From assembly GCA_030847615.1 (NCBI GenBank), contig JAUMIR010000015.1, positions 6,899,501-6,963,500 on the forward strand: a DNA stretch of 64,000 nucleotides, in the 5' to 3' direction. The position numbers and the translations under genes were made by a program. The DNA comes from Gambelia wislizenii (Eukaryota; Chordata; Lepidosauria; Squamata; Crotaphytidae). This document shows positions 1 through 10,666 of the stretch, in pieces; within the stretch, counting starts at the first letter, position 1; the number at the start of each line of letters is the position of its first letter. A model generated the notes under the pieces. It worked only from the letters and a program-made list of their open reading frames with translations. It did not search any database and had not been told where the DNA came from.

Positions 1-34
1 GTAACTGATACAGGATGCCAGCCAACACAACAGC

Positions 35-90
35 AGCAACCACAACCACAACAAGCAGCAGCAGCAGCAGAAGCAACAGCAGCAGCAACA
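35..90. repeat. CAG/CAA-rich simple repeat
   Basis: Runs of CAG and CAA trinucleotides with some GCA and ACC. This is low-complexity sequence bordering an L2-like tail, and no reading frame of note covers it. Confidence 0.7.
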
Positions 91-94
91 TTTT

Positions 95-520
95 TTTATA
101 TCTCACCTTTGTTTGAAACTCAGGGTGGCTTAACAAAAGTTAAAACACATACATCTAAACACAATACATTATACAAAGGTTAAAATATAATTATCAATGG
201 AATGAAAGTAATTAAACTGTTTAAAAGAACAATAAATGTAAACAACACAGCACATGAATGCCCTTCCCCACCCCCAAGAAGTCAGCTTTTAAAGGCCTTC
301 ACCCACCTTCAAAAGTATAGGAAATAGGGCAGCAGTCTAACCTTTTTAGGAAGGGAATTCCTGGGAGCAGCCACCAAGAAGGCCTTCTCTTGTGTCCCAA
401 CCAAGTGTACTTGAAATAATGGTGGGACAGAGAGAAGCACGTAACCAGCCCTTTGAATTCTTCCTGGAATCAGACTGGTTGCTAGTGGAGCTGTTGCAAG
501 ATGAAAGTAGTGATCTCCCT
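95..520 (-). mobile_element. L2-like LINE 3' relic
   Basis: The left part resembles the L2 3' tail at 54489-54540 (a motif of the type 'tatatctcacctttg ... cagggtggctta'). The right part at about 345-410 (gaattcctggg, then ccaccaagaaggcctt) matches the block at 54790-54840 and at 60565-60610, which encodes the L2 C-terminus on the minus strand. No open frame remains. The assignment rests on similarity to the better preserved L2 in this same window. Confidence 0.45.
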
Positions 521-530
521 ATACCTTAAT

Positions 531-925
531 AATCATAGAATCCTAGGGTTGGAAGAGGCCACAAGGGCCATCTAGTCCAATTCCCTGCCATGCAGGAATA
601 CACAATCAAAGCATCCCTGACCAATGGCCATCCAGCCTCTGAAAGAAACTGAAGTTTGCAGGTCTTAATCAGTATCTACCAGCTTCCAGGTTCTACATGG
701 CATCCCACGAGGTATTTAAAGATAGTTATCATGTCACCTCTCAGTTTTCTCCAATTTAAACATAACCGGAACCCTCAACTCTTTCTCACAGGGCTTTCTT
801 TCCAGGCCTTTGGTCATCTTGGTCCGCACCTCTGGGCAAGTTCCATCTTATCAATATCTTTTTTGACATGTGGTGGCCAGAATATACACATGCATAAGAC
901 ACCAAGAAGATTCCAGCCATAGCCT
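531..925 (-). mobile_element. CR1 LINE 3' relic
   Basis: It begins with the CR1 3' terminus (aatcatagaatcctagggtt) followed by the conserved ggccatctagtccaattccctgcca block, then diverged ORF2 C-terminal sequence up to about 920. Orientation is minus. It is older than the other copies, judged by the many substitutions and short gaps. Confidence 0.8.
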
Positions 926-1240
926 CAGATGTCTAAGGGAAGAATTGTGATTGGCTTGGTAGGAGCACTGCCGCTGGACCTCTAACCCATGGGAAATCCT
1001 CTAATCCCTGAAAAAGTTTCCTGCCAGCGAGAAGAAGGAGAACAGCTTCTGGGCAGCCATTTTGAGTGGAGGCTTTCCAGGCCAGCTTCCTGCCAACGAG
1101 AAGAAGGAGAGCAGCATCTGGGCAGCCATTTTGAGTGGGTGAGTTTTATTTTTTTAAAAAAAATGTTGGGAGAGTGTGCTTGTTGTTGAGGGGGTGGAGC
1201 TTCTGTGAGTTTGAATTTTTAAAAAAATGTTGTGAGAATG

Positions 1241-1889
1241 TTGTCAGGGATGATGGGAGTTGTAGCTCTTCACTTTGGCTCTAACTCACCACCTAGTTAT
1301 GCAGCAGAGCTGACCAGCTTAGATCAGTGGTTAATGCTTTCCTCCTAAGCAGCAGAGTTTCAGAGAATAGGCTGAAGATCCTGACAAACTCTCCAAGCCT
1401 TCTCACTCTTCTCCAGGTGTCTCCAAAACGTCTCCAGGATTCACTCAGGCACCTCAGTAGTTATATATAAAACCTACTTTATTCTTCTATATAAATATAC
1501 TATATGGTCAACAAATCACAATCTCTATACACTACACCACCTCTACTCCACCACAATAAATTGGCAAACATTGCAATTTTATAGCCATTGTTTATCACCA
1601 CCCACTAGTTAGTTTCCACCCAGTGGGTGTGTACTTCCATTCTGATTGGTCCACATAGTTCCACCCATGCTTAAGACCAATCCATGTATTTCAACATTTC
1701 ACCTTGTACACTTAATGATTCTCAGGTGTTTCCATTCTGCATTCAGTACCTCTGTCCTTGGCTCTCAGGACTTCTAGATTACATTAGCAGTTTCACCTGT
1801 GTAGCTTCATAATTGCTCTTGCTTAGTCATTGTGACTTTCACATACATATTTTATTTCTTTCACTGTATGTCCCATGTTGCATTTTCCT
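1241..1889. mobile_element. Unclassified insertion inside the CR1 leader
   Basis: CR1 leader sequence stops near 1240 and resumes at 1890, with aaaaaatgt on both sides. The insert starts with tgtcagggatgatggg, similar to the first bases of LTRs seen elsewhere here (TGTCAGG). It holds a reversed AATAAA near 1480 and several CCAAT-like stretches around 1640-1690. It could be a solo LTR or a non-autonomous DNA element. It contains no coding sequence. Confidence 0.5.
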
Positions 1890-1897
1890 TAAAAAAT

Positions 1898-2570
1898 GTG
1901 CTTGTTGCTGAGGGGTGGAGTTTCTGTGAATTTGAATGTTTTAAAAACTCTTGGGATAGTGTGGTTGTTGCTGAGGGGTAGAGTTTCTGTGAATTTGAAT
2001 GTTTTAAAAACTCTTGGGAGAGTGAGCTTGTTGCTGACAGGGTGGAGTTTCTGTGAGTTTGAATTTTTAAAAACTCTTGGGAGAGTGTGCTTGTTGCTGA
2101 GGGGGTGGAGTTTCTGTGAGTTTGATCTTTTAAAAAACTCTTGGGAGAGTGTGCTCGTTGCTGAGGGGGTGGAGCTTCTCTGAGTTTGAATTTTTAAAAA
2201 ACTCTTGGGAGAGTGTGCTTGTTGCTGAGGGTGTGGAGCTTCTGTGAATTTGAATTTTTAAAACTCTTGGGAGAGTGAGCTTGTTGCTGAGGGGGTGGAG
2301 CTTCTCTGAGTTTGAATTTTTTAAAAACTCTTGGGAGAGTGTGCTTGTTGCTGAGGGGGTGGAGCTTCTGTGAGTTTGAATTTTTTAAAACTCTTGGGAG
2401 AGTGTGCTTGTTGCTGAGGGTGTGGAGCTTCTGTGAATTTGAATTTTTAAAGCTCTTGGGAGAGTGAGCTTGTTGCTGAGGGGTTGGAGCTTCTCTGAGT
2501 TTGAATTTTTAAAAAAGAAACCCTTGGGAGAGTGTGCTTGTTGCTGAGGGGGTGGAGCATCTGTGAGTCC
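1898..2570 (+). repeat. 63-bp tandem array in CR1 5' leader, about 11 units
   Basis: Units start at about 1898, 1961, 2024, 2087, 2151, 2215, 2278, 2341, 2404, 2467 and 2534. Each has the pattern gtgcttgttgctgaggg, then tggagcttctgtgagtttga, then a T/A run and ctcttgggaga. The same unit occurs once per 298-bp monomer in the leader of the full-length CR1 (48424-49511, opposite strand). Short open frames through the array (for example 1896-2183) are by-products of the repeat. Confidence 0.9.
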
Positions 2571-2608
2571 ATCTGTGAGTCTAGTGGGTGGAGCTGGGAG
2601 CCTAGCTC

Positions 2609-2615
2609 TATATAA
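2609..2615 (+). promoter_or_regulatory. TATA box of CR1 leader
   Basis: TATATAA within tagctctatataactcct, preceded by ggtggagctgggagcc. The identical context (gagctgggagcctagctctatataagtcc on the minus strand) recurs in each promoter monomer of the complete CR1 near 48650, 48948 and 49246. It lies 125 bases upstream of the ORF1 start at 2734. Promoter function is inferred. Confidence 0.6.
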
Positions 2616-2733
2616 CTCCTTGCAGAGGTGCAAGCCTAATAGCATCCAATTTAATCAACCAAGCACAAGTAAAGCATACCTAAGAGTTCTCAGCATTACC
2701 TAAAAGTTCTTAGATTACCTAAATGTTATCAAC

Positions 2734-3704
2734 ATGGACACAGGGGGAACTGCTGCAGTTGCCTGCAACACTTGTTGGATGTTTGTCTTCTTGTCTACAG
2801 AGGTGGGGAACTTCACATGCACCAAGTGCAAGTTGGTACCCTCTTGGAGTAGAAAGTCCAGCAGCTGGAGACCCAGGTAGCTATACTTCAACATATTCAT
2901 GAGCAAGAGGTTTTCCTGGACAGAACAGAACAAACAGTCTTGGACAGGGACCACACAGAGGAAGTGGCTGGGGAGGAGAGGCTCACTTCACATACCCCAG
3001 AGGTAGACAGCTAGAGGAATGTCATACACAGAAAGGGAAAAACCAGGAATTTTTCTGGCACTTTGCAGCTACAGAATTGATTTGAAGCCCTCTCCCTTAT
3101 CAAGGACAATGAGGAAGAACAGCATGGACAGACTTCAGGAACAGAGAAGGGAACCCTGAGAGTACCACCGCAAGGAACAGCTGCGGCTAAACCTCAGTGG
3201 AGGTGTGTGGTGGTGGTGGGGGCCTCCTTGATGAGGGGTACAGAAGCAGTGGTTTGAGGGCCTGACAAGATGTCTCAGGAGGTGTGTTGTCTCCCTGGGG
3301 CAAAGATACGTGATGTGACAGAGAGGCTGACAAGACTGGTCAAGCTGACTGATCATTACCCCTTCCTTTTGGTCCATGTGGAACCAACAATACTGCAAGG
3401 CACAGCTTTGAAGATGAGAAGAGATTATGAGGTGCTGGGAAGGAAGCTGAAAGAAATGGATGCACAGGTTGTCATCGTGTCTCTTCTGCCAGTTGAAGGG
3501 CATGGTCCAAGAAGGGAGAGGAAAATAACCGATGTAAACAACTGACTCTGGAGATGGTGTTGCCAAGAACGATTTCGATTCTTGGATCATGGGCTGCAGT
3601 TCCATGAAGGGGGACTTCTGGCAAGGGATGGGGTACATCTCATGACAGTTGGCAGAAACATTTCTGCCAACAGTCTAAAGAATTTGATCAGGAGGGCTTT
3701 AAAC
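2734..3704 (+). pseudogene. CR1 ORF1 relic (zinc-finger/esterase protein)
   Basis: The ATG at 2734 opens a frame matching the N-terminus of the intact CR1 ORF1 at 48298, including the paired Cys motifs (CNTC and CTKC). Frameshifts break it near 2845 and later, and a piece with the esterase-type C-terminal part is readable at 3270-3545. The position expected to read GTND is changed, since the frame reads HVEPTI. The end of ORF1 is followed after a few bases by an ATG, as in the intact copy. Non-coding now. Confidence 0.8.
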
Positions 3705-3710
3705 TGAGTC

Positions 3711-4383
3711 ATATGAGGGAGGGAGACAGTTTTCTAGAAGGCAAAGGGGCTGGAGAAAATAGTCAAACTGTCATAGAGGGAACAAGGCAAACAGCACAAG
3801 GACACAACAGTGGGAGGCAAAAAAAACTTGCACAGGCAGCAAGTAAAGGGAACACATGGTCTTAGATGTCTCTACACTAATGCACAGAGCATGGTTAATA
3901 AGCAAGATGAACTTGAATTCCTACCACTACAAAGCAATATGATATAAGAGGCATTACTGAAACATGGAGGGATGAGTCTCATGATTGGAATGTAGAAATA
4001 GAGAGGTATAAACTTTATAGGAGAAACAGGCCAAACAGGAAAGGAGGAGGAATAGCATTATATGTCAGGGATATTTACACCAGTGAAGAGATCCATGACA
4101 TTAATACTGGAAGGCAGATGGATAGCATCTGAAAAAAATTTAAAGGGGAGGGAAACAACAGGGATGTTATTGTGGGACACTACTACAGACCCCCAAGTCA
4201 GACGGAGGAATTGGATGATGCCTTTCTAGAACAGATGACCACACACGCAGAAAGGAGAAATGTAGTAGTGATGGGTGACTTCAACTATCCTGATATTTGC
4301 TGGAAATCTAACTGAACCAACACTTCAAGGTCTAGCAAATTCCTTACTTGCCTGGAAGACAATTTCATGGTCCAAAAGGTGGA
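3711..4383 (+). pseudogene. CR1 ORF2 relic, endonuclease part
   Basis: The sequence follows the start and AP-endonuclease domain of the intact ORF2 (47315 downward): a TNAQSM-like stretch near 3875, the ETW region near 3960, and GDFNYPDICW at about 4272-4302. Stops and small gaps interrupt it, for example a stop at 4132 after the 'DSI' equivalent. It ends before the reverse transcriptase domain. Confidence 0.8.
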
Positions 4384-4655
4384 AGAGGCAACAAGCTTTT
4401 GGAATCTTAAATTGTCTTCCAGGCAAGTCAGGAATTTGCTAGATCTTGAAGTTTTGGTTGAGTTAGATTTCCAGCAAATATCAGGATAGTTGAAGTCACC
4501 CATCACTACTACATCTCTCCTTTCTGCATGTGTGTTCATCTATTCTAGAAAGGCATCATCCAATTCCTCTGACTGACTTGGGGGTCTGTAGTAGAGTCCC
4601 ACAATAACATCCGTGTTGTTTCCCTCCCCTTTAATTTTTATCCAGATGCTCTCTG
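4120..4655. repeat. Inverted duplication of CR1 endonuclease segment
   Basis: Bases about 4120-4378 and 4394-4655 are reverse complements at high identity, with a spacer of roughly 15 bases near an AAGCTT. Both arms carry the GDFNYPDICW codons and the flanking sequence, and the right arm reads as a minus-strand frame (4539-4285). RNA or single-stranded DNA from here would fold into a hairpin of about 260 bp. Confidence 0.85.
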
Positions 4656-5243
4656 AGTTAATGTGAACGTGTTTCTGGTACATCACAACAATAATAACTT
4701 AAAACAGTTTACCCCCTTAAAATTACATATAATAGTACATATATTTTAAAATCATTGGCAAATTCACCAGTAATATAAAATACTACCCTAAGACTTTAAA
4801 CTATATAAAACATAAAAAGAAGGAGAAGCATCTATTAAAATGGTCTAGCAAAATAAATAACTGTGATAATGGAGGTGGGGGGGTAGCCAACCTCCCTCAT
4901 GGGCTTGATAACATCTAAGAGTCTCAAGGGATAACTGAAGCCTCAGGAGGAGACTTCCATTTAAAAGAACTCTGAATTCCATCTCCAGAGACTGAACTAG
5001 GCAGGCTATGAGAGCCTGGCCTAATCATCCCAATTGGGATAAAGACTTTGCATGGACATCAGAATTGTTAAGTTACCATTACCTTAATTTAGGGAACAAG
5101 TCTAGCTAGTATGCATTAACTTTTATGATTTAATTTTGGGACTCTGAATGAATGTATCCTTGTTTCCTCCATTTGGATCTAAAATGAATTCTAGGTGAAA
5201 GAGCTACCAGTAGAATATAAACAGTGGCGTATGTGTTTGAAGA
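4656..5243. other. AT-rich sequence, no gene recognised
   Basis: No coding frame, tRNA or clear terminal repeats were seen. The left third is AT-rich with tracts such as ataaaatactaccc, and the right third is ordinary mixed sequence. The left part could be an old LINE 3' untranslated region, but the similarity is too weak to assign. Confidence 0.4.
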
Positions 5244-5358
5244 GAATCATAGAATCATAGAATTGTGGAGTTGGAAGAGACCACGAGGGCCATCCAGTCC
5301 AACTCCCTGCCACGCAGGAAATCTTGATCAAAGCATCCATGACAGATGGCAATCCAGC
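5244..5358 (-). mobile_element. CR1 3' end, 5'-truncated
   Basis: Octamer-repeat terminus (gaatcatagaatcatagaatt) followed by the conserved CR1 3' segment. It stops abruptly at ccagc, where the Gypsy LTR begins. Confidence 0.85.
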
Positions 5359-5722
5359 TGTGATGTACACAGAACACAAACTCACATATCTTCAATAAAG
5401 TTCTTTATTGGAATAGAAGCATGTGTAAGGGACATTGGCAAAGCTGCAACTAAAGTTCAGGCTTACAGTGGAAAGAGATAAGAGACACCCAGCGTGAGAA
5501 AGCAGAAAGGGAGGGCAGCATATCAAAGTACACTATGGGGGAGCGAGAAGCGCCAAACCATCTGTCCGGCCTTGAGCTCCCGGGATGAGCAGCGTTCCCA
5601 TGGTAACCAACATCTCCCAGACATTCCAGAGGCCCAAGGCAGAACCAGTCTCAAGCCAACAAACTGTCAGGAGCCTCCATGAACTCTACTCTATGTCTCA
5701 GAATTCATGGATGATCCTGACA
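5359..5722 (-). repeat. Gypsy 3' LTR
   Basis: On the minus strand it runs TGTCAGGATCATCC... to ...TACATCACA, giving the usual TG...CA ends. AATAAA lies on the plus strand near 5394, and its complement ttctttattgg lies next to it. By eye it differs from the other LTR at about seven positions. Confidence 0.88.
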
Positions 5723-5751
5723 TACTGCCCCCCTGAAGATCAACCCCCCCT

Positions 5752-8367
5752 TCAACCTGGCTTATCAGGAAAGCGGGCATGAAACTTTCGCAATAAGCGT
5801 TTGGCATGGACATGTTCAGAAGCTACCCACTCCGCATGGCCCAAAGGCAAGTGTTTCCACTTCACCAAATACTGTAACCCTCCCCGGTGAAGCCTAGAGT
5901 CCAGGATCTCAGAGATTTCAAAATGCTGGTCCTGATCCACCAGGATCGGCTGAGGAGCAGGTTCTGGTGCCGGATGGTGTTTGTCTGGAGGGCTCGCGGG
6001 CTTGAGCAGGCTGGAATGAAACACAGGATGCACATGACGGTACAACTTAGGTAAAGACAGTTCAAAAGCCACAGGATTTACCATCCTAACAACACGAAAA
6101 GGCCCAATGTATTTGGCTCCCAACTTTTTGGAGGGTTGGGGGCACTTAAGGAACTTGGTGGACAAATAAACCAGATCCCCCACCTCATATCTAGGAGAAG
6201 GGTCCCGCTTTTGATCAGCATAATGTTTGTAGCGTGCTTTGGCAAAGTCTAAGGCCGAGATTACATGAGGCCACACATGCAATTGGGGGGGTTGGACTGG
6301 ATGGCCCTCGTGGTCTCTTCCAACTCTGCAATTCTATGATTTTCTATGATCTCTGACCTTTTGACTCCACTGGGAGACCGAAACAGGGTCGGAGTTGGTG
6401 GACCCCTCCAACAAAGGCAGGGGACCGAAATCATGTCCAGACACAACCTTGAACGGTGAGAGTCCAGTGCTCTGGTGGGTGGCATTATTGTAGGCCACTT
6501 CAGCAAAAGGCAGAAGATCAACACAATCAGACTGTTGGAAATTCACATAACATCTTAGGTATTGTTCAAGAGTCTGATTCGGTTTGGGTGAGCCCTCCAG
6601 TAGGTGGCGCCAAGTCTCGAGAGCCAACTTGATAGTACCTGCCTCCTTCTCCCACACCGGCCAATTTCGTTCAGTTTCATTGATCTTTCTGGACAAGTAG
6701 GCACATGGTCTCAAATCCCCATGCTCCCCCTTTTGCAACAGAACACCACCCATCGCTACATCTGAGGCGTCCACTTGGACCACGAAAGGCTGGGAGGGGT
6801 CGGGGTGCTTAAGAATTGGCTCAGAAGTGAAAAGGGATTTCAATTTGTCAAATGCTTGTTGGCACTGTGGTGACCACACAATCTTTTGGGGAGGTTTGTC
6901 CCCTTTACTGTGCTTGGAACTTTTGCCTTTCCCATCTTTGGTTTTCAGCAAATCTGTCAGGGGAAGGGCTACCGACGCAAAGTCAGGGATGAAGGACCGA
7001 TAAAAATTAGCAAATCCCAGGAAGCTCTGTAACTGTTTCCTGGTTCTAGGGGCTTCCCATGCCAAGACCCCCTTTACCTTCTCTGGGTCCATTTCAATCC
7101 CTTTGTTTGAGATGCGGTACCCTAAGTAATCCAAACAGCTTTGATGAAACTCACACTTAGACATTTTTGCATACAGATGATTTTCCCCCAACCTGGCAAG
7201 CACCTTTTTCACCAGTTTCACATGGGACATGTAGTCCTCAGAATAAATCAACACATCATCAAGGTATACCAACACCCCTTTGTACAGAAAATCACGTAAC
7301 ACATCATTAATTAAGTTCTGAAAAATGCCAGGGGTCCTTTTAGGCCGAAAGGCATGACGAGGAACTCAAAAGCCCCCAAGGGGCAATTAAATGCAGTCTT
7401 CCATTCGTCGCCTTCCCGAATCCGTACTCTGTAGTAGGCCTCCTGCAGATCCAGCTTTGTGAAAATCTTCCCTTTGGAGAGATGGGCTAATATGTCCTTC
7501 ATCAAGGGCAGGGGGTACTGGTTGGAGACACTAATCGCGTTTAGCCCTCTGTAATCCTGAATCAAACAAAGCCCCCCATCTGCCTTGCCCCTAAGCATCA
7601 CCGGAGCCCCCACAGGCGAGGTTGAGGACCTAATGAACCCTTGGGCTTTTTGTCTATGAACTCTCGGAGCGCCTCCATTTCAGCTGGGGTCATAGAATAA
7701 ATGCGAGGCTTAGGTAGGCTGGACTCTGAGAGTATTTCAATGGCACAGTCAAAAGCCCGGTGGGGTGGCAAAATGTCACACTCCCTCTCCTCAAACACAT
7801 ATTGCCATGCCTTGTACTCCACTGGCAGTCCTTTCAGCTCCCCTTTTACTAAGGCAATCGTGTAGTTCTGTGACTCACCCTCCAGGGGGACCCCGTCCCC
7901 TGGGGATCCTCCCACCACCCCGTGCTCCTTGGTACACAGTGGGTCTGTAAAAGTCAGTGTCTCTTTTATCCAGTCTATGGTGGGGTTGTGGTACTTTAGC
8001 CAGTTCAGACCCACGACTGCCGCGGGGACTAAGCCTGGAGCAATCACAAACTGCAGTTCCTCCTGGTGGGTTCCCATCCTCATGCTCATGGGGACAGTTA
8101 TGCGCCTGGCGGGCCCCCCCTTCATCATCTCCCCATCCATCTGAGACAGCCACACGGGCTTGTCCAGCTTAACAGTATCAACGTTCAGTTCACTGACTAA
8201 GGAGGGGTGGATGAGTACTTGGGTACAACCAGAGTCAATCATTAACATTACTTTACGGGTGGGGCCCTCTCCTCCAACCCCCACTCGAGCTTTGATAAAG
8301 AACGGGCCCTTCACTCCACTCACCACCGCATCCGGGCACCCTTCAAGATTAGCCCGCCCTTGGGTGC
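5752..8367 (-). pseudogene. Gypsy pol relic: protease, RT, partial RNase H, integrase C-terminus, chromodomain
   Basis: Protease lies at the start (8371-7598 frame), with MIDSGCTQVLIHPSL as the active-site loop, so DSG is present. RT follows in two frames: 7613-7311 carries the [13 protein letters not shown] block and 7302 onward carries YLDDVLIYS. RNase H begins at VVQVDASDVAMGGVLLQ. The frame then jumps in phase from TWRHLLEG to PNQTLEQYLRC near 6597, which removes the rest of RNase H and the integrase core. A CR1 fragment cuts the integrase tail at 6286-6352. The last segment (6282-5752) has a GPFRV-type integrase C-domain and a chromodomain (YLVKWKHLPLGHAEWV). One-base frameshifts lie near 7655 and 7340. 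Chromodomains in this class guide integration to marked chromatin. Confidence 0.9.
6286..6352 (+). mobile_element. 67-bp CR1 3'-end insertion in Gypsy pol
   Basis: Conserved CR1 terminus: ggttggactggatggccctc, then gtggtctcttccaactctgc, then octamer units (attctatgattttctatgat). It is inserted in the integrase region of the Gypsy element, so it postdates that element. It is an extremely 5'-truncated copy. Confidence 0.88.
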
Positions 8368-9891
8368 TCAATAGGGCGGGCTGGGCCCGTTTCCCGCCGG
8401 CTCAGCATCGGAGGAGTAGGACCCACTATCCTCGGGATCATCTGAAGACTCCCCTGCCGCATGGCCTGACGCCAGGGCCCTGGCCGTCGCTTTGGGCTTG
8501 GGCTTGGAGGGAGTCTTGACAGACCCGCTTCTCCCCTTGCTCCGCACTGGCTTGGTGGCGGCGGGTTGCTCCCGAGGACTCCTCTCTGGGCACTCTGCTA
8601 TGCGATGTTCGCTCTTCACACAATGCAGACACAGGCCCTTTCTCATCCTTCGCTCTCGTTCGGACTCTCCGGTGGTGGCTCCCCCCGAGCGGCTCGCCTT
8701 GGTCTTCTTCCCCGGGGACCCTGAGGACTTCCCCTCTGTCCCTGCCTGGCGGTGCAACATCTTGATGCTGCCTTTCACAGACTCCACTTCACCAGCTAGA
8801 CGTACCCACCCCAGGAGGTTTTCGGGGTTTCCCTGGAACAGGGCCCACTCTAGAATGTCAGGATTCAGTCCCTCCTGGAAAAACTGCACCTTGACCTCTT
8901 CTGACCACTCAGGCACTTGGCTGGCTAGGCGGCGGAACTCAGCCACATACTCTGCCACTGTCATCGTACCTTGCTTCAGGCTCCTAAGCTTCCCCCGAGC
9001 GCGCTTCCCTCTTAAAGGATCTTCGAACTGGGCCCTGAGAGCCATCAGGAACTCTTGGTAATTACCCAATTCAGGGGCTCCCATATCATAATGTCCCACC
9101 AACCACTGGGCCGACTTACCCTCCAATTGGTTGGACACATACTTCACCTTCTCAACCTCGGACTGGAACCCCCCTTCCCACTGAGTCATGTAACTCACCA
9201 CTTGAGTCATTAAATAGGGTAGTTTTGCTGGATTCCCATCAAACTTTGCCTTCAGATGCTGGTGTTTCCAGCCCCGGGGTCGCTCCTGCGGCTCAACTGG
9301 TCTAGCCCCCACAGGGGGAGCCGGTCCAGGAGCCGGCAGGCCAGGGACATCAGGAGGCTGAGCGGGGACCCCATCCCCAGGCGCCTGGGAAGCCGCTGTT
9401 TGCGCTGGGGGAGGCTGGGCCCCTCCAGGGGCTGGTGGAGCTGGAGGGGTTCTTTGCAGGAGTTCTAGGAGTACCTCCCATATTTCACCCATTTGCTGTT
9501 TCAGTTGAAGAACCTCAGCTCCAACTTCTGCCAGGGAAAACTTCGCTTCTGGCTCTCGAGGCCCCTCACCCTGGGGCCTGGCCCACCAGGACCTGCGTTC
9601 TCGGTGACTGGCCCCTGCCCATGGCCAGGTGGGGCCCAAAACCTCTCACACCAGAGTGCCAAAGCTTGGCAGGCTGCCCCTCCCTGGAGCCAGCTCGACC
9701 CCCAGCTCCCAGGGCTCAGTGGAGACTGGAAATCTTCCAGCCCTCCGGCGGTCTCGGCTCATGCCTCCAGCTGCGACGGCTACAGCACCCCCCTCTGCCC
9801 CGGTCTCCTGCTTCGAGGCATTGGCTTCTTTGGTGCTGGCCACAATCAGATCTTGGTCCATCTGCGTGCCAGTCTCCGCGTCCTCAGACAT
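8368..9891 (-). pseudogene. Gypsy gag relic
   Basis: The likely start is the ATG at 9891 (MSEDAETGTQMDQDL), 63 bases inside the 5' LTR. The frame shifts near 9645 and then runs open to a stop at 8368. The long open part shows a Pro/Ala-rich linker, then a capsid-like region of the retrotransposon gag type (KFDGNPAKLPYL ... KSAQWLVGHYDM ... ALRAQFEDPL), then a zinc knuckle CLHCVKSEHRIAEC (CX2CX4HX4C), and an acidic Ser-rich tail. The protease frame begins one base past the gag stop, consistent with frameshift expression of pol. The 9639 start of the open frame is a TTG and not a true start. Confidence 0.87.
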
Positions 9892-9953
9892 TGTGGGTAA
9901 AGGCTCCACAGTTTCAGAACGGAAAAATAAAAGTTTTGGTGGTTGCAGCTTTC

Positions 9954-10317
9954 TGTGATGTACACAGAACACAAACTCACATATCTTCAATAAAGTTCTT
10001 TATTGGAATAGAAGCATGTGTAAGGGACATTGGCAAAGCTGCAACTAAAGTTCAGGCTTACAGTGGAAACAGATAAGAGACACCCAGCGTGAGAAAACAA
10101 ACAGGGAGGGCAGCATATCAAAGTACACTATGGGGGAGCGAGAAGCACCAAACCATCTGTCCGGCCTTGAGCTCCCGGGATGAGCAGTGTTCCCATGGTA
10201 ACCAACATCTCCCAGACATTCCAGAGGCCCAAGGCAGAACCAGTCTCAAACCAACAAACTGTCAGGAGCCTCCATGAACTCTACTCTATGTCTCAGAATT
10301 CATGGATGATCCTGACA
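9954..10317 (-). repeat. Gypsy 5' LTR
   Basis: Partner of the LTR at 5359-5722 and identical except for about seven substitutions, several of them G/A. On the minus strand transcription would run from here into gag. No standard tRNA primer-binding site was recognised directly after it (the next bases read GAAAGCTGCAACCACC). Confidence 0.88.
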
Positions 10318-10666
10318 TCTACTTCTTTTGCTCTATAAGCTCGCCTCATGCACCTTTCTCGGTCAGCTATCTGAATTTCTCTGGGATAGAGGAAAGTGTG
10401 TACTGATCAATCTTTTTAACACAACTTGTCTGGCTTCTCACTGTGCTAAAGGGCTAAACTCAATAGTTGTTGGTGGTTTTGAAGAGAAAATCATCAGGTT
10501 TGGGATTGGCAAAAGGGAAACCCCGGGGCTTCAAGCAGAGAAAGTCTGGGGTCGTCCATGACACCTTTCTTTGGTGGGGGGACTAAGGAACTGTTAGAGT
10601 TTATGGAAGGATAATAGGAGACACATCACTTCTGTCTTCTAGGTGATTAACTGTCATGCCTTGCTC
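10318..10666. other. Unassigned stretch between Gypsy and CR1
   Basis: No coding frame, terminal repeats or RNA gene was recognised. A short open frame at 10328-10561 has no recognisable domain and begins at a non-ATG triplet. Confidence 0.4.

Larger units (their letters stand above)
995..4655 (+). mobile_element. CR1 LINE, 5' part only, ending in an inverted duplication
   Basis: This copy has the 5' region of the CR1 family that is complete at 44309-49512: untranslated leader motifs (tttcctgccag, agaaggagaacagcttctgg), a tandem array, a TATA box, an ORF1 relic and the start of ORF2. It stops inside the endonuclease domain near 4380 and continues as an inverted copy of its own last 260 bases. 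LINE copies normally lose the 5' end, so keeping the 5' end and losing the 3' end is unusual. A separate 650-bp insertion splits the leader at 1241-1889. Confidence 0.85.
5359..10317 (-). mobile_element. Gypsy (Ty3-type) chromovirus retrotransposon
   Basis: Two direct repeats of 364 bp (5359-5722 and 9954-10317) bound gag and pol relics on the minus strand: gag with zinc knuckle, aspartic protease, reverse transcriptase, RNase H start, integrase end and a chromodomain. A G-rich stretch just inside the 3' LTR (5727-5733 region on the minus strand) fits a polypurine tract. Frameshifts, an internal deletion and a CR1 insert make it non-autonomous. No convincing target-site duplication was seen: the left flank is CR1 sequence and the right flank is unrelated. 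Confidence 0.92.

Noticed and set aside
1896..2183. 95-codon repetitive frame (LLLRG...SVNLNVLKTLG)
   Set aside because: It translates the 63-bp leader array; the unit length is divisible by three, so a frame stays open by chance.
5360..10317. An endogenous retrovirus with an envelope gene
   Set aside because: No envelope-like frame lies between pol and the 3' LTR, and the chromodomain marks a chromovirus-type retrotransposon.
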